Shown here piece after piece: positions 24,901 to 36,526 of a stretch of 64,000 nucleotides of DNA. The position numbers and the translations under genes are program-made. Positions within the stretch are counted from its first letter, which is position 1. The number at the start of each line of letters is the position of its first letter. The notes under the pieces are model-generated. The model worked only from the letters and a program-made list of their open reading frames with translations, was not told where the DNA came from and searched no databases. Location: the NCBI GenBank assembly GCA_036971715.1, contig JAVHJL010000002.1, positions 2,574,501 through 2,638,500 of the forward strand. The letters run 5' to 3'. Source of the DNA: Arthrobotrys musiformis. Taxonomy: Eukaryota; Ascomycota; Orbiliomycetes; Orbiliales; Orbiliaceae.

Positions 24901-26337
24901 ATACAGCTGCCAGCAGGACAGAATGCTGTCGTAGCCGTCATGAGTTATTCCGGATACGATATCGAGGACGCTCTAGTCTTGAACAAATCATCTGTGGATC
25001 GTGGGTTCGGAAGATGTCAAGTTCTACGTAAATACGTTACGACACTGAAAAAGCACCCTAACCAAACGTGAGTCTCCCTAGTCGAAACCAACGTGAAGCC
25101 TTGTATTAACGAAACTCTAAAGAATGGATCGAATCGGAGACCGTAAGTCGGATGAAGATGGCAATCCAATTAAGAAGCATCGGATTATCGAAGGCGACGG
25201 TTTGGCTGCTGTCGGTGAACGGATAGAACAAGGCGAATCCTACGTTCTGAAGCAGGTCCCCACCCATACCGCCAACAACCCCGCCGAAGGCCCACAAAAC
25301 CGCCTCGGTGATTATAAAGACGCTGCAATGAACTACAAACTAGCCGACCCCGCATATATTGACAAAGTCATGATTTCGTGCTCAGAATCCGAGCAAACAA
25401 TCATCAAAGTATTGACACGTCAGACAAGACGGCCGGAACTTGGTGACAAGTTCTCGTCCAGACACGGGCAGAAGGGTGTCTGCGGTATCATTGTTCAACA
25501 GGAGGACATGCCGTTTAATGACTTTGGTACATGTCCCGATATTATCATGAACCCGCATGGTTTCCCATCCCGAATGACGGTTGGCAAAATGATAGAATTG
25601 CTAGCGGGTAAAGCGGGTGTCCTAAGCGGGAACTTGCAATACGGAACTGCATTCGGTGGCAGTAAAGTTCAAGATATGAGTGAAATATTGATCTCGTACG
25701 GATTTAACTACTCTGGGAAGGATTTTGTAACGTCAGGGATTACCGGGGAGTCGCTACAGGCGTACATCTTCTTCGGACCGATTTATTACCAAAAGCTGAA
25801 GCATATGGTCCAAGATAAAATGCACAGCAGAGCAAGGGGTCCAAGAGCTGTAAGTGGCGGCTAGCTAATTTTTTTTGGTCTGATTTCCATACCATTGTGG
25901 CTAACAAATTTTGCACTTACAGGTTTTGACTCGACAGCCGACGGAAGGTAGATCTCGTGATGGTGGTCTGAGATTGGGAGAGATGGAGAGAGATTGTTTA
26001 ATTGCATACGGAGGTAAGAGAAAAAGATACCCACAGAGCTCTTCTCTCCTTATCATTTGAAGTGGCAAAAAAAATGCTAACACTTTTTGTAATTGATCTA
26101 GCTTCTCAATTATTGTTAGAGCGTCTGATGCTCTCGTCGGATGTCCACGAAATCGATCTTTGCGAAAAGTGTGGACTGATGGGGTACTCTAGTTGGTGTA
26201 CAACGTGTGAAAGCAGCAAGTTTGTTACAAGGATGAAGATTCCTTATGCTGCGAAATTGCTATTGCAGGAGTTATTATCCATGAACGTGCTTGCGAGGAT
26301 CGTTTTGGAGGATGAGTTTCCTAACAAGCTCCAGTGA
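21928..26337 (+). CDS. rpc2: DNA-directed RNA polymerase III second-largest subunit (RPC2/C128)
   Basis: Forms half of the Pol III active-site cleft (5S rRNA, tRNA synthesis). Fourteen exons: 21928-21939, 22026-22070, 22135-22203, 22275-22429, 22510-22896, 22957-23436, 23499-23832, 23896-23914, 23974-24434, 24494-24853, 24907-25067, 25123-25849, 25923-26013, 26102-26337; 3537 nt, 1178 residues (yeast about 1150). The first exon encodes only MAVP; a 19-nt exon encodes PSQFGM plus one base. Landmarks: AFAKLLEPVYQGKKLTDPI, DKWALLPAFLKVKGLVKQHL, INGTEKVILVQEQLSKNRII, CPSDTPEGEACGLVKNLAL, SYSGYDIEDALVLNKSS (cleft acidic residues), KFSSRHGQKGVCG and a C-terminal CEKC/CTTC zinc site. VKGLVKQHLDSFNYF separates it from the Pol I and Pol II paralogues. 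Confidence 0.98.
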
Positions 26338-26533
26338 TTTGTATTGTCTCCAAGATGGTTGTATGATAGCGAGCTATGACGAATCTGGTTCACGAAATTA
26401 GATCTATAGACGAACTCGAATCTAAAAGAAAAGAAAGAATCGAGGATTACTAGCATGGAATAACAGGCGTTATGTATTTAAATCTCTATAAAAAAATTGC
26501 ATTATCTGAAGGGGTATCGCCGTATTATACACA

Positions 26534-28228
26534 TCATTCTTCAAGATGGGTCTCAAGATCAAATTTCACGCTTCTCCCAACAACCTTCACATACTCATAT
26601 CCGACATTAACGCGCCACTTGGAGGATGCGTCGGTTGCAGAGGCAACGTTTGAAACCTTACGGATGAGGCGTAGAGAACTTAGTGTTGCAATCTAGATGC
26701 CGGAATGAGCTATTGATTCCTTCAGGTGGAGAATAGATATATAGTACGAACCTGGCTGCCAATGTCCACTGATGAAAGGACAGACGAGGGTAATATAGCC
26801 TGGAAGATGGCGAGCATGCGTTCGAGCTGGAACGGTCGAGGACCAAGATGTTTCCGATTCAACTTTAGGCGAATGAAATGTTTAGCTCAGAGTCGAAATC
26901 GGAACAATTATACATATCACGTACCTGGCGAGATGTATTCTTCCTCTTCGTCACGCGCTTTCGCTTGCCCGTGCTCTCCGCAAGTTTGGAAAAGTACCTT
27001 ATATCGTACCGCGCGGTATTGAATGATGCCAGGTAAGCCGAACAAAGCAGATATTTCGAAAAATACGGAAGATCATGGGCGCCTATTAAATATTAATATC
27101 CTTAAGTCGCCAAACGGAAGCTATTCGGCCTTCATAACCATTAGATACTTACGATTTGGTGCCAAAGATGCCGCATCAGTAGCTGTGGCCGTTGGTGCCT
27201 TCGTAATCTGCATACTAACATACGACTCCTCACTATTCCGTAACTTCTCGTTCTTCAACCTGTTGAACAGCTTCGGGAAGTCGCGGGTTCCGTATTCGTT
27301 ATCCACGATCGGTTGGATTAGAGAAGGCCACAGTTCGTCCACCACATCCTTCAATGCGTTCAAGTTTCTAGCCGCGTATTTGCCCATTATATCCCATACA
27401 GCGGAACAGCATTGTGCCCATAACCATTGATCTTCTTTTTCCATTTCCTCCGAGTATTCATCCTCTTCGTCGACTTCAAAGATTGACTTCGGGCTGAGAG
27501 AGAGGATTTTGACGCATTCTTCCTTGTTGTAGGCTGGGAAGTGGATCGATGGGGGTTCTGAGACGTTCAATAGACGGGTACTTGATACAGTAACAATCAT
27601 AATTACTGTAAGATTTTTAATCTATATAGGGGTATTTAGCACCAACTTATGCGTATATATGCGGAAACCGCAGAGAAGAGCAAAACCTACGACTTCCCCC
27701 ATCCTCGCCAACCCCGACAACATCGTCGGCGTAATTTCCCTCTGCTTATCAATGGCATCAAGAACTAACACGACTTTCCCAGAGCTAGGTATCAGCTTTT
27801 GAAGCTGGCCTGCTAATGCGTTCACGGAATCCGGCCGAATCTGCCTCCCCTTATCCTCGCCATTTGATGAAGTGATTAAGGCGTCGCAACTAGTATAGGC
27901 CTTCTCAAAAACATGTCGAGCAGTAACACACTCCTTGCACGATACGTATGCATATGGGATTTCGATTTCGTCCAAAACCGCTTTGGCAATTGTTGATTTT
28001 CCGGTGGCCTCGGTGCCGAATAGTACTAACACTGGGGGCGCCGGGATGTCATCCTAGCTACCGCGAAACCATGTAAGTAACTTCATACTCAATAATCTCG
28101 ATATGTCTTCGAGCAAAACGAAAAGGAGGTTTGTAGTTTATTACCTGACCAAGAAGAGCAGCGAGATCGCCTATCTGACGCTCACGGCATGGGAAACGGG
28201 CATTGAGGGACTCCAGGGGTCCGGCCAT
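26534..28228 (-). CDS. orc5: Origin recognition complex subunit 5
   Basis: ORC5 is the AAA+ subunit of the six-protein complex that marks replication origins and loads MCM. Exons: 28145-28228, 27691-28053, 27153-27621, 26925-27082, 26752-26862, 26534-26692; 1344 nt, 447 residues. It begins MAGPLESLNARFPCRERQI; PCREQ-type N-termini are typical. Walker A is GTEATGKST (41-49) and the Walker B-like strand is VVLVLDAIDK. Later landmarks are VIKNLTVIMIVTVSSTRLL, HDLPYFSKYLLCSAYLASFN, LGPRPFQLERMLAIFQAIL and a winged-helix end KWRVNVGYEYVKVVGRSVKF. The acceptor at 27622/27621 was preferred over a later AG because it alone restores KNLTV in frame. It converges on rpc2 with only 196 nt between stop codons. 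Confidence 0.95.
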
Positions 28229-28714
28229 CGCGTCGGTGGGCGGTGGGCATTTAGCATCCGCGTGGTGTGGGTTTTAAACGAGCTTTTGGGTTTCTTGGTA
28301 ACGTGCGGAAGTTCGGCCGAAAATGAGCACGCGATGTGGTGGGAAATGGATTTGTCAGAAAGCTTCCTGGGCATGCCGAACCCAAGCTCCTTCCGCCGGC
28401 TTGGTGCGACAGATGGGTTTTGGAAATTTGTAGATTACTTAATAATTGACTTGGTATTTGTTACAACTGACGTCTTAGAAGCTACCTCGGAGGCCAATTT
28501 CGCCGATAGTTAGATTATATAATATAATGGCGCTCTGTATTAAACCTCGATACTTCCCCGGCTTTAGGTTTGGCCTCGCTTCTACAGATCTGCCCAGCTA
28601 GCTGCGCTGCTACCAACACTACTCTAGCTTCGAATTGATATTAAACTACAAGCTTGAGATCAATCGAGACCAGGAAGTTAATATAAGTTGATGTTGGCAA
28701 CCCCAGCTCTCAGA
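28229..28714. other. Divergent orc5 / DsbA-like promoter
   Basis: About 490 nt shared by two divergent genes. No MluI-box cluster or other regulatory array stands out by eye. Confidence 0.5.
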
Positions 28715-29491
28715 ATGACGAAATTCACAATTGATATTGTTTCCGACACCGTTTGCCCATGGTTAGTATGAACACTGGCTACGTATTGCAGTACCGATGG
28801 CTATGGTATGATCTCGCGGACACTCATATAACTTTACCATATAGGTGCTATGTCGGCTTCAAAAGATTAAACAAGGCCATTGCAACTTTCAAGCAGAGCC
28901 ATTCGGATGCGACTTTCGAAATAAAATGGCATCCATATTACCTCAACCCCAGTGCCCCCAAAGTCGGAGTGGACAAACAAAAGGTCTTTGAAGAAAAATT
29001 CGGGCGCGATAGAGTCGCCATGATGCACAGGCGTCTTGCGGGGGTCGGTCTTCAAGATGGGATTAAATTTGCATTCGGAGGTAAGCTTCGCAATTAATTT
29101 ATATAAAAAGCCATCATAGCTAATAATACAATATAAAGGTAAAACTGGAAATACCAGAAAATCCCACCGAATTCTCCAACTCGCGGGCGAGAAAGGCTTG
29201 CAGAACGAAGTAGTGGAGCAGCTCTTTATTTCATATTTTGAGAACGAGAAGGATATTACCGACGATGCCGTTCTAAAGGAGGCCGCCGTCAAGGGAGGTC
29301 TCAAACCGGAAGATGTTGACAATTATTTGACGAGTGATTTGGGAGGACCTCAAGTCGACAAGGAAGTTTCAGATGCACAATTGCGATTCATTCAAGGAGT
29401 TCCTCACTTCACTATCAACGGGCGCGCCGAACTGGGAGGTGCACAGGAGCCGGACGCATTCATTGAGATTTTCGAGAGATACAATAAATGA
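28715..29491 (+). CDS. DsbA-family thioredoxin-fold oxidoreductase (FrnE-like)
   Basis: Exons: 28715-28761, 28845-29080, 29139-29491; 636 nt, 211 residues. The product starts MTKFTIDIVSDTVCPWCYVG, so the CPWC redox motif occupies residues 14-17, with Trp16 split by the first intron. The helical insert spans about 45-150 and the cis-Pro region is FIQGVPHFTING. This layout is that of the DSBA/FrnE oxidoreductases (DsbA-like thioredoxin domain), which in fungi are usually soluble and lack a signal peptide; none is seen here. An in-frame ATG 24 nt upstream (28691) could add eight residues. The substrate is unknown; 2-hydroxychromene-2-carboxylate isomerase relatives share the fold but usually lack the CxxC. 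Confidence 0.9.
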
Positions 29492-29725
29492 GGGGTCGAA
29501 TAAGGTGTGGGGTAGAGCCGCTTACTGTCTTTTAGCTTGTTATTCCCTCCCAACGCTCGCTGGGGGTCTGTACAGCTGTATTATCAAGTTTTTGATACCA
29601 ATTCGCTTTTTGGTGGTTACACCAAGCGTACACTGCATACAAAAGACTCAATCCGTAACAGCATACAAGCGAAGAGAGAGAGAACCCGTGGCACATGGTG
29701 TGAGACCGCTAGAGTTGCTATAACT

Positions 29726-31073
29726 CTAGCACACGTCCTTGATAGGATGTACTTTATCCTCATACTCCCCGAGATCCAGCTTCAATTTGCGATGGAACAA
29801 CTCCAACAGAAGTTCAAAACAGTACTTTGTTGTCGCAGCGTCATATCGCCCTTTACTGCTCTCGTCACGGATAAATGCGTGAGCTGCCCCCGATATCTCC
29901 AAGAATGTGAAATCCACACCGGCATCATGCAGTGTTTTGCGAATTAGATCCTAGATACGAGTTTCATCAACATACATAATCTATTTTATGTTATTTATTC
30001 GTAGCGAAATAATACATACCCTGCCCTCCGGACTAACGTGGTTATCCTTCTTTCCGAAAATAAGGATAACTTCACCCTTGATAGTGGTCATGACGGAAAG
30101 GGAATTATCGTTCTTGCCCAACCCCAATGATGAAGAGTGGATATCCGTGGGGAAATAGCAGACGCTAGCAGTGACCCTTGTGTCGAATGCACAACGTAAC
30201 GCGAGATGGCCACCCAAGCACATGCTTCAACTACTTAGCTAAATTCCAGCGGTACCTTCATGGAAATGGTATTTCAAGTGACTTACCCAGTCGCGCCAAC
30301 CTTGCCGTTTGAGTTCTTCTTCGACAAGAGCAAGTCGACACAAAGTCGGGCGTCTTCGTCATAACTTTCCACCGTCTTTGTGATTTTCAATTTATTTCCA
30401 AGGTCTGTCCCGGGCTCGTCATATGGGAACTGTGGGATTCAGTATTTAGTTTGTCAATCAATTTTCTTACGGCGCGAACCGTTTGGGATTGTGGAACATA
30501 CAGGCTCGGGCCCTTCGAAATCATGGTACGACGACGGTGCCGCACACACATATCTAGCGGTTGAGCACCGTTAGTGTAACCTATACTTCACCTCGAGTGG
30601 GCTTTTTAGTACGGACCCTTGACTACATATCTGCCTTGCGAATCGAGCGACCGGCCCGGTGACTGGAATATTGAATTAGAATGCACGAAGAGGAAGCGGC
30701 GCACTTTATGCGACCATGAGAGTATTGATGAATACTACCTTGGTAAATTTCAGAGAAAACGACGACCCCTATCACCCATTCCCTTAGCCTTGTGCTATTT
30801 TTTTGCTACATTTCCGTATACCTAGATATGTATGACAGCGCCAGCAGGGAAGTCGGAAGCCACTCACCCGGGAATTTCGCATTGGGGTAATTGGGAATCG
30901 AGGGTTCAAAAAGAAACACTCCTGCATGCTCCTAATTAATTTAATTCTTGGACCCTTAGGTAGATGGGCGTGGTTCTCGCTCTATCGATAATCTATATAG
31001 TGGGGCTAAATGACTTACTCATGGAGGTTCCTCCGGAGGTCTGGACATCTTCGAAAGACTCTTTGATCAACAT
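29726..31073 (-). CDS. Dienelactone hydrolase family protein
   Basis: Alpha/beta hydrolase of the carboxymethylenebutenolidase type. Exons: 31019-31073, 30868-30921, 30739-30768, 30617-30662, 30502-30553, 30287-30429, 30020-30224, 29726-29950; 810 nt, 269 residues. Eight small exons give a continuous family sequence: RVFLFEPSIPNYPNAKFPG, VVVFSEIYQVTGPVARFARQ, YVCAAPSSYHDFEGPEP, GATGMCLGGHLALR, IFGKKDNHVSPEGR, ISGAAHAFIRDESSKGRYD. The catalytic triad is visible as Cys129 in GMCLGG, Asp187 in KKDNH and His219 in AAHAF. The start at 31073 opens MLIKESFEDVQTSGGTSM. The natural substrate is unknown; most fungal members are not tied to dienelactones. Confidence 0.94.
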
Positions 31074-31852
31074 CTTGGATAGATAGACGGTTTACAATTG
31101 TCGATGATACCGATTCCGCTGAATGAAAGAGTGATATGGAAGTTATGAACGAGACAGTGCAATGGGATCCGATTTAAAGGCCGGTAACAGCGGAATAGTA
31201 ATCATGAATTCGAAGGCCCTGCAAACTGCCCTGTCAACTTGAGCACAAACTAAGGAAAAGCGAGACCGGGGCAGCAACACGGACGGCTTCAATAATGCAA
31301 CATTTCCGATGACATACCCCTGTCACCTTATCGAATCAAGGATGCAGATTGCCTGGACCGATGCGATAAGATCAAATCGAGACAACACTGGGGATGGCTA
31401 TGGGAGCACAAGATATCAAGGGCATCGGAACTTTTGTGACACGCCGGGACACGCCCAGGTGATAATACCCCGGGCCGTTAATTTGCATCACCATGCCTCC
31501 TTTCGTTCTGTAGGAAGTGCTCATGTCCAGATGATAAGCCTCGATGTGGCCATGGCCGCACGTGCGTGTTTGGCAGCTACGGACTAGTGCGACGTGACTG
31601 ACTTCGCTAACGGCGCTGACGACAAACAAGCTCCAGGCACTATTGGCCTAGTTAGCACCATCATTCCTCAACACCCATCCGATCCTCTCAAGCTCCAAAC
31701 TCCCACCTATATTCCTGAAAGTGGCCCTAAACAACTTGGTTCGATAGATAACTATACCTTCCAGCTCCCTGATACCCGATATACCCGAAATTACTCCTTT
31801 TTTGCACGTTCGATGAGCTTGTATTTGTGACCGGCCTCTGGTACAGAGCAAT
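31074..31852. other. Divergent DLH/atg9 promoter
   Basis: About 780 nt with no convincing frame. It holds both 5' regions. Confidence 0.5.
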
Positions 31853-34800
31853 ATGGCTAGTAACCTAGTCAGTCGCTTCTTCGGAGGACAGAGCATATAC
31901 GAAAGCCTCCGACAGCACGACAGAAGATCTGATGACGGTTATAACGATGAGGCTGAGCCCTTTGAGGATGAGGCCGACTTCCACGCGAATCTAGAAGCGG
32001 GGAGAGGCGGAATCTCCCGCGGGGATACAACTGGCACTCAGCCTTATGGCCTCGGTGGCGGATTTGGGCGTCGAAAACCTTCAGCCGAGGACCATAATGC
32101 TGCCAGGACGAGTGAGGAATCCGATGGACCTGCTCGAGCTTTTTTGTCTCCGAGAGATCGAAATGATAGCGACGTTCCCGAGTCGCTAATTATCGAAGGC
32201 AACCACCATGAAAGAATGGCAGGCACGGGCAGTTCAGATATCTCAAGCCCTCCTCCGCCGGAATTTTCTCGTTTTCATGACCAGCCGACAACTTTTGATC
32301 AGCAGCTTGGGAATCTTCCGCCACCCCCGTCTAGAGTATTGGAAGAACGCTGGGCCGCAGTTCAAAACAATATAGCCCCTCAAGCAGAACCGAGACCACC
32401 ACCGGCCACTCGACGGCTCCCGCCTGGGTTTATTGACCCCAAGCAGCGCGCCATGTATAAGTGGGCGAATGTCGAGGACGTGGATTGTTTTCTCCACAGG
32501 GTATGGATATCTGTACCTTCGTATGTTGAACATGGGTTTGGCGCTAACTAGTTATCTAGGTTTATGAGTACTACCTTGGGAAGGGAATATACTGTATTTG
32601 CCTCGAAAGATTTATTGGATTGCTGTAAGATGAGAGTTGCGCCGTAGTGAGATTTTGGGGCTGTCGCTAAACACTACTGACATAGGACGGTCGCCTTCGT
32701 CGTCGGGTTTTCGACATACATTTTCAATTGTATTGATTTCACTAAGCTGCGGCACAGCAAATCGCTCGAAGAAGTTACGATCGGGCACTGCATGGCAAGG
32801 TAAATCTATTCCTCGAATTTAGTAGCCTTGCGTATTGGAGCTAATACTTGATTAGAATGTCTATTGGATCAACCTTAATTCTTTGGATCTTCTGCCTAGT
32901 TTGGATGATAAAGCTAGTTTCGTATGTCTATGATATATGGAGGCTGTGGGAAATCCACCAATTCTACCACTACCTACTTGATATCCCGGATGTAAGGCTT
33001 TGCCCTCCGATGCCCCCTATCTATTGACTTATCTGACTTCTTGAATACTTTAGCTGGACATGCAAACAATCCAATGGCAAGACGTAGTCCAAAAGCTTAT
33101 GGCCCTTCGGGACTCGAACCCCGTCACATCCTTGGCCACTACCCGGAAATATATTCGGAATCACAGCTCCAAACAGCGCATGGACGCCCACGATATTGCG
33201 AATCGGTTGATGAGAAAAGAGAACTATCTTATTGCTTTGTTTAATAAAGATATTCTCGACCTATCGATCCCACTTCCGTTTTTACGAGACCACCAACTAT
33301 TGACGAAGACTGTGGAGTGGAATCTTGGACTTGCAATATTGGACTTTGTCTTCCATGATGGCGATAACTTCAACCCTATCTTTCTCAAAGAGTCGTCTCG
33401 GAAGGGCCTATCACAAGCGTATGGGTCAACACCCCTTATTTTGCGATATACTTTATGCTAACAATCACTATCTCTAGATTGCGAACAAGATTTGTCGTCT
33501 TTGGGTTCTTCAATCTTTTGTTTGCCCCATTCATTGTCGCCTATCTTGTGATCCACTATTTCTTCCAATACTTCAACGTAAGGCACCTTCGGAAACTGTA
33601 GGTTGACGCAATGCTAACAGTTTACTACATAGGAATATCAAACGAATCCAAGCGCTATAGGGTCTCGCCGGTACACACCCCTGGCGGAGTGGAAATTCCG
33701 AGAGTTCAACGAACTTGTTCATCTTTTCCATCGCCGAATGAATATAAGTTATCCATTCGCGGTTAAATACCTTGAGCAATTCCCGAAGGAAAAATTCGTC
33801 CAAGCGGCCAAGTAAGTGTTTTCCTTGAGATGTAATGCCCTACCCTCCTGTAATCGTTTCGATCTAACCACCCAACTTCGCGAGTAGGTTCGTTACATTT
33901 ATATTTGGGTCCTTTGCTGCGGTTTTGGCTATTGCATCCCTTCTCGACACTGAGCTCCTCCAGTTTGAAATCACAAAGGACCGGACTGTACTATTCTATA
34001 TTACTCTATTCGGATCCATCACAGCAGTTGCAAGAGGAATTATTCCAGCGGAAACAGATGTATTCGATCCTACATACGAACTCTCATGGTTTATGTACCA
34101 CACCCGCTACAGTCCTCCGGAATGGAAGGGTCGCCTACACTCCGACGAAGTCAAGAAAGAATTCTCGAAACTTTATGAACTTAAGATAATGATCTTTTTC
34201 TGGGAAGTTGCGAGTATTATCCTGACGCCGTTCGTGATGTGGTTTTCTTTGCCGAAATGCAGTGATAGGATCATTGATTTCTTTCGCGAGTTTACGGTAC
34301 ATGTTGACGGGATCGGATATGTCTGCAGCTTTGCGGAGTTTGATTTCAATATGACGGGACCTAAGAAGGTTGGTTATTCCTTTCTTCCTTATTTTGGGGC
34401 CAGGGTTCGCTTTTCTAACACGCACTTCAGTCTGCGAGTATTACTGGTCGTGAGGAGTACTACGATTCGAGAGACAACAAGATGAAATCCTCAATGATGG
34501 GATTCCTGGACAGCTATGGGAACCGACAAGTCGCAGCTTCAAGAATCGCTTATGCACCGGGCTATACAAACCCGTTAGCATCTCCAGTCGCCGCTGCAGA
34601 GAATATGACAGGCACGGTTACCCAACGTAAAAACAGATCCAACCCTGGGGTCCAACAATCGCAACAAATCAGTCACTCGATGTACCGCGGGCAGCAATCC
34701 GGTCTTCTTGATCGCCATCATCACCCTGCGCCATCGCACGCTAGAACACTTCGCCAATCGGTATACCATAACCCGGGATTCCCTCGGCAAGAAAGCATCC

Positions 34801-35018
34801 TACGAGAAGAGGAAGACGAAGAAGACAGTCCGGATGGGCGGTATATCAGTAACTTGGGCGAGTCGTTCGTATCAACCACCCTCGAAAACGATAACTTACA
34901 AATCGAACAAACGGACGATGAAGATGATCTCCAAGGTGGTGGGGTGATTGATTTGTTACGACAGTTTCAACGGGCACACGCGGAAAATCACGGACGGGCT
35001 GGCGTTAATTTGATTTAA
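31853..35018 (+). CDS. atg9: Autophagy-related protein 9 (lipid scramblase)
   Basis: Atg9 is the multi-spanning scramblase of Golgi-derived vesicles that seed the autophagosome. Exons: 31853-32500, 32560-32624, 32686-32799, 32856-32991, 33054-33418, 33478-33577, 33633-33811, 33888-34368, 34431-35018; 2676 nt, 891 residues. The N-terminal 210 residues are acidic and disordered (MASNLVSRFFGGQSIYESLR). The membrane core starts AMYKWANVEDVDCFLHRVYE and includes STLILWIFCLVWMIKLVSYV, TIQWQDVVQKLMALRDSN, MDAHDIANRLMRKENYLIAL, LSIPLPFLRDHQLLTKTVEW, GFFNLLFAPFIVAYLVIHYF, LFGSITAVARGIIPAE and FDFNMTGPKK. The tail is Ser/Gln- and Asp/Glu-rich. Length and core match fungal Atg9. Confidence 0.97.
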
Positions 35019-36247
35019 AGAACTTGTTAATCGGCGGGCATATCGAATGTTGGATGGGTGTACTATCGTTTCATTTTCTTTCTTACTCATCTCTTTCTCA
35101 TTAGCCATGTTTTTTGTTTGTTTAGATTGGCTTAACTTGGACTTATGGAGTCAAAGGGACTGTTATCGATTGTCCCGCATGGTAGTCTTTTTTGGAGGGG
35201 CGTTTCATGTATTAAAGCTACTACTATCCTGGAGGAAACTATCCTGGTTTGCATCTGGCTTATTATAAGATGGGTGGACCGAGGGGTCGGATATTTGGGG
35301 TAATGTGTACCAATAACTTCTCTAGATCGTATTGTATTCTCTGAACCCATATTTTCTTAACAGACTATGTAACGTTGACCTAGCAAAGGCTCCGAAACTA
35401 CCTAGGTAAGTAATTGGAGAGATCGTTTTATACCTACGTACACACGTGGGCTCCCCAGGGACCGTTGTCACTAGTACCGATATACATACGGAGCGAAATT
35501 AACTTCGGCCTACCATAATACCGACCACAAATTGTGTTAGCAGAATCACCATGACTACACGAATTATCCTAGGATGGAAGATGTTTACAGCGAGACATAT
35601 ATATATATGTAGAAATAGCACACGGACGCTCTGATGGACATAGACACAAGCTTAAGGCGGGAAATGTTTAGAAGAAGAAGAAATAACTAGGTAGAGAGAC
35701 CTTAGGAGTTAATCCCGCAGCCTGACTAGACTAGTATATATATTATTCTATCTAAAAAAAAAAAAAGAAAATTTTTTTTGTACTGCCAATAAAAATCAAA
35801 GCAAAGTTGCGGTATATATAGCTAAAAGGCTACATATCAAAATAACTGCTGAGTGCAGTCCTGCAACCAAACGCCAAAAACAAAAACGATAAAAATCAAT
35901 AAAATCAAATCTGCGAAATTGTCCTGGGTGCACATGCAAGGGTACCACACGTATACAAGAAACCCTTATATACTGAATGTGCAGTAGTTGATATTCACGA
36001 AAAAGTGTGAGATATCCAAAAGGTTGCATTAGCCGCTAACGATTGCCTATTCAGTGCGTGTTCCTTTGTGGGTTTCTTCTGCCCTGTGGGTTCGAATAGT
36101 GAGCACCTGTTCGTGATGCCAGAGGCATCACGCCCTGCGAGCAGAAAAAATGCGAAAACAAAGCAAAAGCATGTGGGGGATACCTGGCCTCCCCCGGCAG
36201 TAATTTTTCCTCAGCGACCTCATCGAGGACCCAGTCCCCTCATGCCC

Positions 36248-36330
36248 CCCCTCTCTCCAACTCACCACCCCTCTCTCCAACTCACCACCCCTCTCTCCAA
36301 CTCACCACCCCTCTCTCCAACTCACCCCTC
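36248..36330. repeat. 20-bp tandem repeat, about four copies
   Basis: The unit CTCTCTCCAACTCACCACCC begins at 36251, 36271, 36291 and 36311. The last copy is cut short and decays into related CCCTCTC sequence to about 36370. Confidence 0.95.
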
Positions 36331-36526
36331 TCTTCACTCCCTTCCCCTCTCTCCAAGCACCCCCTCCTCTCGTCAACGACCCTTCTCCGAAAGCACACCC
36401 CCACCCGGCCTCGCCAGACTCTTGCATGCCTCAGGCAAACCAGTCCATAAGATCAACTCGATATATACGTAACTAGTCTCGGCCGGGAGATATAGATAGA
36501 TAGACGTATAGATACAAGTGAAATGG

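Noticed and set aside
27001..27090. Apparent frameshift in orc5 before the LLCSAYLASFN segment
   Set aside because: A recount of the A5 run at 27059-27063 and use of the GC|GCC acceptor gives an intact frame.
33104..33126. tRNA B-box-like sequence (GGTTCGAGTCC on the minus strand)
   Set aside because: It lies inside an atg9 exon encoding conserved LRDSNPVT, and no A box or cloverleaf fits around it.
35047..35268. 73-codon hydrophobic plus-strand frame after atg9
   Set aside because: T-rich 3' UTR composition yields hydrophobic codons; no motif or homologue recognised.
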